This document shows positions 1 through 5,740 of a DNA stretch of 6,228 nt, in pieces. Source of the stretch: an uncultured Lachnospiraceae bacterium (GTDB lineage Bacteria; Bacillota; Clostridia; Lachnospirales; Lachnospiraceae); assembly GCA_946566415.1 (NCBI GenBank), contig CAMNWW010000136.1, positions 1 to 6,228 on the forward strand. Reading direction: 5' to 3'. A program made the translations under genes and the position numbers. The stretch's first letter is position 1; each line of letters opens with the position of its first letter. The notes below the pieces were generated by a model. The model saw only the letters and a list, made by a program, of their open reading frames with translations, had not been told where the DNA came from and did not search any database.

Positions 1-551
1 AACAGCATAACCGTACTGTATCCGAAAGCCGCCGCCGCTCCCATGGATACCAGGGTATCCATGTTCGGCGCTTTATGGATTATACCCTTCACGCCGCTGA
101 CAAAGAACTTCTTATTAATAACCATGATAATGATCGTGTCCAGCATCTGGAAAATCCCCATGGCCAGATGATCTTTCGCAAAAAAGTCCGGAAGCGGCGC
201 CCCCAAAACCATGTATCCCATATGGATATATAGAAGCGGAATCAGGAAGATCACCGACCAGATCAATCTTCTCTTCATCTTCGGAGTTTCTGTATCCTTC
301 AGGAAATCATCGTTCGCACTGGCAGTCTTCGCCGCCCCGCCGTCCTTCGCACTGCCTTTTTCCGACGCCCCGTACCCCGCGTCCGTCACCGCTTTAATAA
401 CTGCCGATGGATCCGCTGTTCCTTCAACCCCCATCGAATTGGTAAGAAGACTTACCGATACGGATGTGACGCCCTGTACCTTGGATACGGCCTTTTCCAC
501 TCTGGCGCTGCAGGCAGCACAGCTCATGCCTGTTACGTTGTATTGTACCAT
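1..551 (-). CDS. copA: Copper-exporting P-type ATPase CopA, N-terminal part (cut by window edge)
   Basis: This is the start of a P1B-type ATPase that pumps Cu(I) out across the cytoplasmic membrane. Translation of the minus strand from ATG at 551 gives 183 codons before the left edge. Residues 1-67 form a heavy-metal-associated domain with the copper-binding motif MSCAAC at residues 9-14. A Lys/Ala/Ser-rich linker (about 64-92) follows, then two hydrophobic segments (about 96-118 and 131-152) matching the first membrane helices of the family. The segment PNMDTLVSMG at 163-172 is typical of CopA. The actuator, DKTG phosphorylation and CPC motifs lie beyond the edge, so activity cannot be judged. 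The start is set by a strong GGTGGAGAGG ribosome binding site just upstream and by the usual one-HMA-domain layout. The promoter and CsoR-like operators upstream support copper-induced expression. There is one metal domain so far, against two in Bacillus subtilis CopA. Family assignment is firm; metal choice (Cu rather than Cd/Zn) rests on the CAAC motif and the operators. Confidence 0.93.
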   Translation of the reverse strand, partial: MVQYNVTGMSCAACSARVEKAVSKVQGVTSVSVSLLTNSMGVEGTADPSAVIKAVTDAGYGASEKGSAKDGGAAKTASANDDFLKDTETPKMKRRLIWSVIFLIPLLYIHMGYMVLGAPLPDFFAKDHLAMGIFQMLDTIIIMVINKKFFVSGVKGIIHKAPNMDTLVSMGAAAAFGYSTVML

Positions 552-591
552 TTCCTCTCCACCTTTCTCTGACATCTCTCAACTTGAAGCT

Positions 592-620
592 ATTATATAC
601 CCTACATGGGTATTTTGCAA
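592..620 (-). promoter_or_regulatory. Sigma-A type promoter of copA
   Basis: On the minus strand the -35 hexamer TTGCAA (620-615) is followed by a 17-nt spacer and a perfect -10 hexamer TATAAT (597-592). Transcription would start near 585, about 35 nt before the copA ATG at 551. The spacer is almost wholly occupied by the palindrome described separately, which is the expected position for a repressor that blocks RNA polymerase. Confidence 0.8.
597..613. promoter_or_regulatory. CsoR-like copper operator 1 (inside the copA promoter spacer)
   Basis: This is a perfect inverted repeat, ATACCC-TACAT-GGGTAT, 17 bp long, lying between the -35 and -10 hexamers of copA. It matches the ATACCC...GGGTAT pattern known for CsoR-family Cu(I)-responsive repressors. 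Copper binding would release CsoR and open the promoter. No csoR gene is in the window. It is unlike a CopY box (TACAnnTGTA), so CsoR is preferred. Confidence 0.7.
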
Positions 621-652
621 GAGGTATTTTAAACATTGCATAAATCAAGGAC

Positions 653-669
653 ATACCCCCGGTGTGTAT
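653..669. promoter_or_regulatory. CsoR-like operator 2, imperfect, upstream of the copA promoter
   Basis: ATACCC-CCGGT-GTGTAT has the same 17-bp size and half-site layout as operator 1, with one mismatch in the right arm (GTGTAT for GGGTAT). Its centre is 56 bp from that of operator 1, on the far side of the -35 box. It may be an auxiliary CsoR site. Weaker symmetry makes this less sure than operator 1. Confidence 0.45.
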
Positions 670-725
670 TTCTGACAGGAGGCTTTCCTGCCGGTTTTCA
701 ACATCTTTTGATACATCAAAATGAC

Positions 726-763
726 TTTACTTTTTTTACCGTTTATTCTAAAATAGATATAGA
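726..763 (+). promoter_or_regulatory. Candidate promoter(s) for the PucR-type regulator
   Basis: Two overlapping plus-strand candidates are visible, each with a 17-nt spacer: TTTACT (726-731) with TAAAAT (749-754), and TTTACC (735-740) with TATAGA (758-763). Each hexamer is only a partial match to TTGACA/TATAAT. Either would give a leader of about 80 nt before the ATG at 848. The leader contains an imperfect inverted repeat at 789-809 (AGTTTTCTTT-CA-AAAGAAACT, one extra T in the left arm), which could be an operator or an RNA hairpin. Confidence 0.3.
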
Positions 764-847
764 AACATGAAATGTTGATGGATGGAGGAGTTTTCTTTCA
801 AAAGAAACTGACTGATCCGTCACATACTATAAAAGGAATGATTTACC

Positions 848-1150
848 ATGGCGCTAACTGTAAAACAGTTGATCCATTCTCTTGAAGATAAAACAACGAT
901 CCGCTATTTGGGTCCGTCCGACGCCGAAATATACAGTATAAAGCTGTGGACAGAAGACGAACCGGACTCCCCAGACATTTTATATGTCGCTGCATACGAC
1001 CGGACGGAAGCTTTGCAGAGCAACGTACTTTTAACTGGAGAGTCTCAAATAGAATCTGTAATTTCTAATATCCAGAAAATGATTGTCCGGGATTACCAGG
1101 CCGGCAGCGCGCTTGTCCGGCTCACTCAGGCTGTCATGGAGAAGAAATGA
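848..1150 (+). CDS. PucR/CdaR-type regulator, N-terminal piece (100 aa)
   Basis: This 100-residue ORF is preceded by an AAAAGGA ribosome binding site (831-836). It looks like the N-terminal region of a PucR-type transcription regulator: a signal-input fold with the stretch ILYVAAYDR (64-72) and a following SNVLLTGE strand, then a helix-rich end, SALVRLTQAVMEKK, which in full-length relatives, as I remember them, leads straight into the next domain. Here it stops with TGA at 1148-1150. The next ORF, carrying the rest of the regulator, begins at the overlapping ATG in the -1 frame. It has no DNA-binding domain of its own. It is either the front half of a broken gene or one part of a two-gene regulator made by translational coupling; I favour a broken gene. 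Family assignment of this piece rests mostly on its position beside the clear PucR C-terminus. Confidence 0.6.
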   Translation: MALTVKQLIHSLEDKTTIRYLGPSDAEIYSIKLWTEDEPDSPDILYVAAYDRTEALQSNVLLTGESQIESVISNIQKMIVRDYQAGSALVRLTQAVMEKK

Positions 1151-2178
1151 AAACCTTCCTCCCCGCCGTACTTTCCCGAAAAGACGCGGACGTGAACGCC
1201 CGCACAATCTTCCTTCCGTCAAACGAAGCCTGCCCTGTAAACGCGGCGATCGGTCCTATCCATCACGGCAAAGAATTAATCGGCTATCTTCTTGCCGTCT
1301 CTTGGGAGGCGCTGGACGGAGAAATTACACGGGAATATTTTAACACGGCGCGAAACATTTTATCCAGCCGTACCAGTTTGGACGACTCTGCCGCACAGTT
1401 TTCGGAGAAACAACAATTTATCTTTGAGCTGCTGAAATACGACGCGCCTGATGTGCAGGCCGTCAAGGAGCGGATGCACGGACTGAACCTGCCCTCATAT
1501 GACAAATACTTTGTTCTTTCTATCCGGATGGATAATGGAAAGGATTCCTTCTTCCTGTCCACACCTCTTTCGTCAATCCTGAAAACGGAGGTTTATGAGT
1601 ACAATCATTATTACATCGCTATTATCGGCTGCCAGATCAAAGAGAAAATCACTGACCTTACGTATCCGAAGCTGCTTCCTTTTTTGACGCAGCATGACCT
1701 GTACGCAGGGCTGAGCAACGGATTTTTAGATTTTGCTTCTCTAAAACAGGGATTTGAACAAAGTACGACCGCTATTTCCCTGCGCACTCGTGTGTCTGGA
1801 ACAAAGGTGCGTTTCTGCCGGTATGAGGATCAGATCCTCAGCCACCTGATCGACATGGCATACCAGAGGGGAATGCATTACGAGCAGTTCTGCCATCCGA
1901 ATGTGGTCTATATCAAGCGGTATGACGAAGAGCATGGCACGGAATATTTAAAGACTTTGACTACTTATGTCTTCAACACAACGCAGCTTGCCATCACAGC
2001 GAATAAGCTCTTCATCCACCGGAACACCTTGTATCACCGTGTCAATACATTAAAGGAAGAATTCGGAATCGATTTTGAGAATCCCCGGGAATTAATGAAG
2101 CTTCGGATCTCCTGCACTGCTTACGGGTTTATGGGAAAAATGGAGGGTGTGGAGGATCTATTTGGACCGCTGAATTAG
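1147..2178 (+). CDS. PucR/CdaR-family transcription regulator, C-terminal piece (343 aa)
   Basis: The protein ends with the DNA-binding domain typical of PucR/CdaR regulators. Residues 276-310 form a helix-turn-helix with the signature LFIHRNTLYHRVNTLKEEFG (288-307), followed by the usual NPRELMKLRIS tail. Residues about 20-75 (IGPIHHGKELIGYLLAV) resemble the end of the input domain. Residues about 95-225 match the degenerate GGDEF-like central region, including YAGLSNG at 186-192. The family controls purine, sugar-diacid and amino-acid catabolic genes in response to a small ligand. The ORF starts at an ATG overlapping the previous stop (ATGA), with GGAG at 1138-1141 as a possible ribosome binding site. 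With the upstream piece it totals about 443 residues, and a middle stretch present in relatives I remember seems absent. Its stop codon TAG (2176-2178) shares its last base with the inverted-repeat element. It converges on the reductase genes and could regulate them. Confidence 0.8.
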   Translation: MKTFLPAVLSRKDADVNARTIFLPSNEACPVNAAIGPIHHGKELIGYLLAVSWEALDGEITREYFNTARNILSSRTSLDDSAAQFSEKQQFIFELLKYDAPDVQAVKERMHGLNLPSYDKYFVLSIRMDNGKDSFFLSTPLSSILKTEVYEYNHYYIAIIGCQIKEKITDLTYPKLLPFLTQHDLYAGLSNGFLDFASLKQGFEQSTTAISLRTRVSGTKVRFCRYEDQILSHLIDMAYQRGMHYEQFCHPNVVYIKRYDEEHGTEYLKTLTTYVFNTTQLAITANKLFIHRNTLYHRVNTLKEEFGIDFENPRELMKLRISCTAYGFMGKMEGVEDLFGPLN

Positions 2179-2193
2179 AAAGGGGCTGTCGGG
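2178..2193 (+). repeat. Left terminal inverted repeat
   Basis: The 16-bp sequence GAAAGGGGCTGTCGGG pairs perfectly with 2611-2626. Its first G is also the last base of the regulator stop codon TAG. Confidence 0.8.
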
Positions 2194-2308
2194 TAATAAG
2201 TCGTTCTACTGACGTGAGAATAATTGAAATGGACTTCACACCCTGGTTGTGGTATATTGTTATTGTAGTAAATCATAACAGGTCACAATATAGAAAGCGG
2301 GTGATTAT

Positions 2309-2500
2309 ATGCCATCTGGAATGGAAGTAACGAAACAAGCTCTTGATGATTTTAAAAAAATCCAAACGTATATGCAACTTGCGAAAAAAGAAAATGCCAT
2401 TGAAACATATGCAGAACTTAAAAAAGAGTATTTAACAATAAAAGCATTGCTTAATGTTTCCGGCGTAAATCTGACAGACATTGATTTAATTAAAGAGTAA
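2309..2500 (+). CDS. Small hypothetical protein inside the inverted-repeat element (63 aa)
   Basis: The ORF begins with ATG at 2309 behind AAAGCGGGTGAT, a close match to the ideal AAAGGAGGTGAT ribosome binding site, with correct spacing. The product is charged, Lys/Glu-rich and likely all-helical: residues about 8-27 and 29-49 look like two amphipathic helices forming a helical hairpin, followed by a short tail (VNLTDIDLIKE). There is no signal peptide, membrane segment, Cys pair or recognisable enzyme motif. Codons are strongly AT-rich compared with the genes on either side. I do not recognise the family with certainty and assign no function. It is the sole cargo of the element, so it may be a passenger or a remnant of an element-borne gene. 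The good ribosome binding site and clean frame favour real expression over chance. A weak promoter (TTCACA at 2235-2240, TGTTAT at 2258-2263) may precede it. Confidence 0.55.
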   Translation: MPSGMEVTKQALDDFKKIQTYMQLAKKENAIETYAELKKEYLTIKALLNVSGVNLTDIDLIKE

Positions 2501-2506
2501 CCGGCA

Positions 2507-2554
2507 AAACAGGGGCTAAAGTCTATTGAGTTATTAAGGCTTTACACCCTGTTT
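2507..2554 (+). terminator. Hairpin just after the 63-aa ORF, terminator-like
   Basis: The arms AAACAGGG (2507-2514) and CCCTGTTT (2547-2554) pair perfectly. A 2x2 internal loop separates them from a second helix, TAAAG (2517-2521) with CTTTA (2540-2544), which closes an 18-nt loop. It lies 6 nt after the ORF stop. The following bases (AATTATGTTTCC) are T-rich but not a run of T, so termination is uncertain; it could be a structured RNA end or a regulatory stem. Confidence 0.4.
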
Positions 2555-2593
2555 AATTATGTTTCCTTCGAGGCGGGGTAGGGACCGTCAATG

Positions 2594-2624
2594 AAGGAGC
2601 TGTCTATTTTCCCGACAGCCCCTT
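2594..2624. terminator. Hairpin at the right end of the element, possible bidirectional terminator
   Basis: AAGGAGCTGTC (2594-2604) pairs with GACAGCCCCTT (2614-2624), with one mismatch and a 9-nt loop. On the plus strand it is followed by TCTTCTCCTT, moderately T-rich. On the minus strand it sits 15 nt past the stop of the selenoprotein gene but lacks a T tract. It is the only structure that could end transcription of either converging gene here. Confidence 0.4.
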
Positions 2625-2626
2625 TC
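2611..2626 (-). repeat. Right terminal inverted repeat
   Basis: This is the exact reverse complement of 2178-2193. Positions 2614-2624 also pair with an internal near-copy, AAGGAGCTGTC at 2594-2604 (10 of 11 bases), so this end can also fold locally into a hairpin. Confidence 0.8.
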
Positions 2627-2638
2627 TTCTCCTTATGT

Positions 2639-3943
2639 TTATTGAAAAACTGTCTGTTCTTTTATCTCTGTATTCAGTACTTCTAATGCCCGGCTCATTA
2701 ACTGATACCGCTGTTTTGCCTGGATTTCGGGCGTCTCGTTCATATCCGCCATCGCCGCCGGAATCGAGTATGCCTTAAGGATACGGTTAGAGCCGATGCT
2801 CTGTGCAACCGCTGTCATATTCGCCACATGCACCACTGTAATTCCGGAACGTTCGATTTCTTTCACCATCATTGCACCGCAACGAGTACAGGTTCCTCAA
2901 GCGGATCCGAAAATTACGGTGTCAATATCGTCCGCTTTAAGATACTCCACGATTTCCTTCGCCATGCGGACAGAGTTAACCCGGTTGGTCTGGTTCCCTG
3001 TCGTTGTGTAGAACCAGGGATGAAAATACCCGATCTTTCCTTCCGCTTCCAATTTACGGATGGCATCCAGCGGCATCGCCAGCATGGGCTGTTCATTTGC
3101 ATAAGTCTGGTCGTAACCGCCGTGGACTGATTTCCACTCTCCGCTTTTTAGTACATCTTTACCAGAAAGGTCATAACGCCCGAACCGGGTGGAGGCCGCC
3201 GACGGAATGTGGTCGGGGTTGTCTATCGGAACAAGCCCGCCGGTGGAGACAAACGCCACGCGCGATTTGCTTGCGTCCCTTGGGGGCGCGATCGGAACCA
3301 TCTCCTCTGCGTCAATCGGAAGCTCCGTCTCAAACGGCTCGCCGTCCAGCTTTTTCTTTAACATGGCGACAGTACGTTTTGCGGCTGTCTGCTCCTTAGG
3401 AAGCTGAATCTGCCAGCGGAAACCTCTTGGGAAATATCCCTCCGCTTCAGCCCACAAGATTTCTTCTCCCTTTAGAATCTTATCTATAATCGCCGCCATT
3501 TTCGGCATATCCTTCCTCATGCCTGCTCCGCTTTTGCTTCCCGCCATAATATACATAGACTGCGGATACATTTCACGTCCCGGATTTTCCTCAAACATAC
3601 AGGTGACTGCCGGAATCTTAAAACGTTTATGTACATAATTGCATACCTCCGCGCAGGATACCCCGTATCGCCCGGACATAAAAGCCGGCCCGGCTGCCAG
3701 GATATCAAATTCCAGTCCTTCCAATAACCTGCCGATTTTCTCCAAAGCTTCCTCCGTATGGCTCGCCATATAGCCGTCCCCGCAGAGGATCGTGTATGTG
3801 ACTGTTCCGGCGGTCAGCATATCGTCGAGCGCCTTGGACGGCCCGACAACGCCTTCGAGCAGGGAAGGCTCGTAGTCGGCTTTGTCCTCCCCGCCAATCC
3901 CGCCGTAGAACTGATTTAAGTACATGATTACCTTCTTCATCAT
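2639..3943 (-). CDS. grdB-like: GrdB-like selenoprotein subunit of a glycine/sarcosine/betaine-type reductase (UGA = Sec349)
   Basis: This is the substrate-binding selenoprotein (gamma) subunit of a component-B-type reductase, cytoplasmic, acting with the GrdE-like protein encoded just upstream. The reading frame runs from ATG at 3943 to TAA at 2641-2639, 434 residues, interrupted by one in-frame TGA at 2899-2897 (codon 349). The flanking sequence GSA-U-GTCTRCGAMMVKEIERSG is the diagnostic GrdB selenocysteine site (UxxC, then CxxC-like Cys352/Cys355), and homology continues past it, so the TGA is Sec, not a stop. The N-terminus, KKVIMYLNQFYGGIGGEDKAD, is the classic GrdB opening. A longer start at 4015 would run through the end of the upstream gene; AGGAGG at 3954-3949 supports 3943 or 3940. 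The gap to grdE-like is 16 bp, so the two are co-transcribed. The C-terminal part after Sec (HVANMTAVAQSIGSNRIL) differs from the glycine enzyme as I remember it, so the substrate may not be glycine, sarcosine or betaine. Confidence 0.92.
2873..2899 (-). promoter_or_regulatory. UGA codon and candidate bacterial SECIS hairpin
   Basis: The Sec UGA (2899-2897) is followed after 6 nt by a hairpin: TGTAC (2890-2886), a bulged T (2885), CG (2884-2883), loop TTG (2882-2880), CG (2879-2878) and GTGCA (2877-2873, one G-U pair). A bulged U and a G in a small apical loop agree with known bacterial SECIS elements bound by SelB. The helix is short, so the fold is plausible rather than proven. The hairpin lies inside the coding sequence, as in other bacterial selenoproteins. 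Confidence 0.6.
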
Positions 3944-3959
3944 ATCTTCCTCCTCATAT

Positions 3960-5273
3960 TTAGTAGCTCTTGCAGACTTTATGGGACCAGCCTGCGTTGC
4001 CGTCATGCCCGGCAATGATCAGGGAGTCCACCACCAAAGACCCGTCTTCATGCAGGGATGGTCCGTACTCCGGGTCGTAAGCCCAGGCTCCCGGATAGCC
4101 GTCATGGTTCACACTGTCTATCTCGCCGATAACTTTATCCATCGCTGGCAGATTCAAAACAACGTGATCCGCTCCGGTCGATACAATAGCGTCCGCACGC
4201 GCATCCAGCATAACTTTAGACTGCATTCCGCCTCCATGTCCCGGACTCTCCATGCACTGCCCCACACATTTAACCCCGGCTTCCTCCAGCTTGATAATCG
4301 TTGTAAAGAAGTCGATCTCGCTGTGTCCGTTTCCGGTATTTACCACAACCGCGCCGTCCAGCTTCATCATCTGCGCCATCACGGCAATACGGTCGGACGC
4401 CCGTACCTTAAGGTCTGCGACAGCCGGGTTCACATCCAGAAATACCCCGACAAAGTTCAGACCCTTCCCATGCTCCGCATAAAGTTCTTTGATAAGCGGC
4501 ATGTTCTGGTAATCATATGTATATAATTTAAATGATGCAAAGAATAAGGTGTCCGCACACAGAGCGCCATCCAGAAGTTCATTCGCATTCAGCATCGTCG
4601 GAACCAGATTTATGACGTCTTGTCCATAGAGTCTGCATACAAACCCCGGCTCTTTTACAAAAGCCGCCGATATCTGCAGAACCATCGCTACACGCGGAAG
4701 GTCTGCCGCACCTTCTGTCGTATTATCAAAAATTTCCCACTCCTGCGGCTCTTGTCCCAGAACTGCTTTTCCGATATACTCTGCCAAAAGCTGCGCCCCC
4801 AGGCGGTAATAAGTATTTTTCTTATAGGGGTTATAAACATTTTCCGAATCATCCGTATTCTCCGCTTTAAAACACAGATGCATCATCTCGGAAAAATATG
4901 TCAGCTCTGCCGCCGGACCGTCCATATCCAGCATCCCGTCCCCGTTTCCGGCATATACGCCGACCGCGGTAACCGCCATATTCTTAAGGGCGTATATTTT
5001 TCCGTCCCCGCTTAGCGCCATCTGACCTGTCTGCCCTGGGAAAAGGGCGCGGCCGTCAGGACGTACACGAGCCTCCACGATTTCCTTGATCGGAAGTATC
5101 CGTGTCTTTTCTCCGGGACGCACAATATATAACTCAACATTCTTGAGGTTTCCCTCTGGGTTCAGCGCCTCGACAGCTTCCTTTTGGTTTACTGTCAGAA
5201 TACCGTCTTTATAGCTTGTCTTATCGCCAAAAACAATGTCTTTGACATAAAAGTTACCGATTTCCAGTTTCAT
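3960..5273 (-). CDS. grdE-like: GrdE-like proprotein (alpha/beta subunits) of a glycine/sarcosine/betaine-type reductase
   Basis: This is the non-selenium partner of the reductase. In the family it is made as one chain that cleaves itself into two subunits and creates a pyruvoyl group that binds the substrate amine. The 437-residue length is normal. The opening MKLEIGNFYVKDIVFGDKTSYKDGIL is typical of GrdE. Other family-like stretches are VRPGEKTRILPIKEIVEARV (51-70), DAIVSTGADHVV (361-372) followed by LPAMDKVIGE (375-384), and a GWSHK end (428-432). The region 333-352 (GVKCVGQCMESPGHGGGMQS) covers the expected cleavage site. In GrdE as I remember it (VGITDECTGRDGASQ) a Cys stands where this protein has Ser343, while Cys336 and Cys340 lie nearby; this is discussed as a finding. 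The ribosome binding site AAGGAAGG lies at 5287-5280. It is 21 nt downstream of the symporter fragment and 16 nt upstream of the selenoprotein gene, indicating one operon. Confidence 0.9.
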   Translation of the reverse strand: MKLEIGNFYVKDIVFGDKTSYKDGILTVNQKEAVEALNPEGNLKNVELYIVRPGEKTRILPIKEIVEARVRPDGRALFPGQTGQMALSGDGKIYALKNMAVTAVGVYAGNGDGMLDMDGPAAELTYFSEMMHLCFKAENTDDSENVYNPYKKNTYYRLGAQLLAEYIGKAVLGQEPQEWEIFDNTTEGAADLPRVAMVLQISAAFVKEPGFVCRLYGQDVINLVPTMLNANELLDGALCADTLFFASFKLYTYDYQNMPLIKELYAEHGKGLNFVGVFLDVNPAVADLKVRASDRIAVMAQMMKLDGAVVVNTGNGHSEIDFFTTIIKLEEAGVKCVGQCMESPGHGGGMQSKVMLDARADAIVSTGADHVVLNLPAMDKVIGEIDSVNHDGYPGAWAYDPEYGPSLHEDGSLVVDSLIIAGHDGNAGWSHKVCKSY

Positions 5274-5294
5274 TTTCTTTCCTTCCTTTACTTT

Positions 5295-5732
5295 TTATGA
5301 ATTTCTTTTCGCTGCTCCTAAAGAGCCGCCGACACAGATCATCAGGCACAAAAGACCTCCCGGAATGATTCCGTCCAAACTTAGTCCCATTGGAATCTTA
5401 AAAAGCATATCGAATCCAAAAGAGACGATGAGACCGGCCAGCATACCGATATCGACCGCACGGGAATCCGCCTTCTTCCAAAAGCATCCCAGCACCAACG
5501 GAATAAAGATTCCGGCGCCGTAAGCGCTTCCTCCTGTTTTAAGAAGCTGATATATCTTTCCGAAATACAGCGCCATGGCGCAGACCATGACTGCCGCCAG
5601 CATACAGACCAGACGGCTTATGAGGAGCATCCTTTTCTCAGCGTCTTCCTCCTTCATCTTCGGACGAATGATATCTTCCGTAATCGTAGAGACTAACGTC
5701 AAAAGCTGGCTGTCGCCGGAGGTCAGCATCAT
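5295..5732 (-). pseudogene. Sodium:solute symporter (SSS family), C-terminal fragment
   Basis: About 145 residues match the last third of a Na+/solute symporter of the SSS (PutP/SGLT) family. It begins inside the eighth-helix Na+-site motif (LTSGDSQLLTLVSTITEDI, compare STLSCQLLVCSSAITEDL in PutP), so roughly the first 330 residues of a normal protein are missing. Four further hydrophobic segments follow at about 36-58, 69-85, 93-111 and 120-138. The 5' side is joined directly to the start of an amidohydrolase gene, and ATG 5732 overlaps that gene's premature TGA as ATGA. Such a fragment could not transport on its own. Before truncation it probably imported the substrate (or its precursor) of the reductase encoded immediately downstream. 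A real deletion or an assembly join would both explain it. Confidence 0.8.
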
Positions 5733-5740
5733 ACTGAATG
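5729..5740. other. Fusion junction between amidohydrolase and symporter genes
   Basis: To the right, minus-strand sequence reads amidohydrolase up to AHVH; to the left it reads symporter helix 8 in a different frame. The switch falls within about 10 bases around CATTCAGTATGATG (minus strand). No insertion sequence, adapter or inverted repeat is visible at the join. Confidence 0.7.

Larger units (their letters stand above)
2178..2626. mobile_element. 449-bp element with perfect 16-bp terminal inverted repeats (MITE-like)
   Basis: The ends are GAAAGGGGCTGTCGGG (2178-2193) and its exact reverse complement (2611-2626). Ends of the form GGGGCTGTC are familiar from IS1182-like insertion sequences of Bacillota, though that link is from memory. 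No transposase is encoded; the only good ORF is 63 aa, so this would be a non-autonomous or deletion-derived element. The interior is much more AT-rich than the neighbouring genes, which suggests separate origin. The element fills the whole gap between two convergent genes: it starts on the last base of the regulator stop codon and ends 12 bp before the selenoprotein stop. No clear target-site duplication is seen. It could instead have been kept as a bidirectional terminator. Confidence 0.6.

Noticed and set aside
211..675. Plus-strand open frame of 154 codons across the copA start and promoter
   Set aside because: It lies antisense to the clearly coding copA N-terminus and crosses its promoter and operators. 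Its protein has no recognisable domain and no good ribosome binding site, so it is a shadow frame.
676..690. Small hairpin CAGGA-GGCTT-TCCTG upstream of copA
   Set aside because: The stem is only 5 bp, lies away from any gene end and has only a short T run after it, so it is too weak to call a terminator.
1146..1150. Programmed -1 frameshift joining the two regulator ORFs
   Set aside because: The bases at the overlap (GAGAAGAAATGA) do not form a canonical X-XXY-YYZ slippery heptamer and no strong downstream hairpin was seen. Deletion or re-initiation is simpler.
2639..2872. Separate 77-aa gene starting at MMVKEIERSG
   Set aside because: It is in frame with the upstream ORF and continues the GrdB active-site motif across the UGA. 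It is the C-terminal part of the selenoprotein, not a gene.
3944..4015. Extended GrdB-like start at 4015
   Set aside because: It would overlap the end of the GrdE-like gene and add a 24-residue tail not seen in the family. The AGGAGG at 3954-3949 and the family opening KKVIMYLNQF place the start at 3943 or 3940.
3924..4526. Plus-strand open frame of 200 codons opposite the reductase genes
   Set aside because: It is antisense to the GrdE-like gene, including the boundary between two real genes. The composition is that of a reverse-frame translation, with no domain and no supporting start signal.
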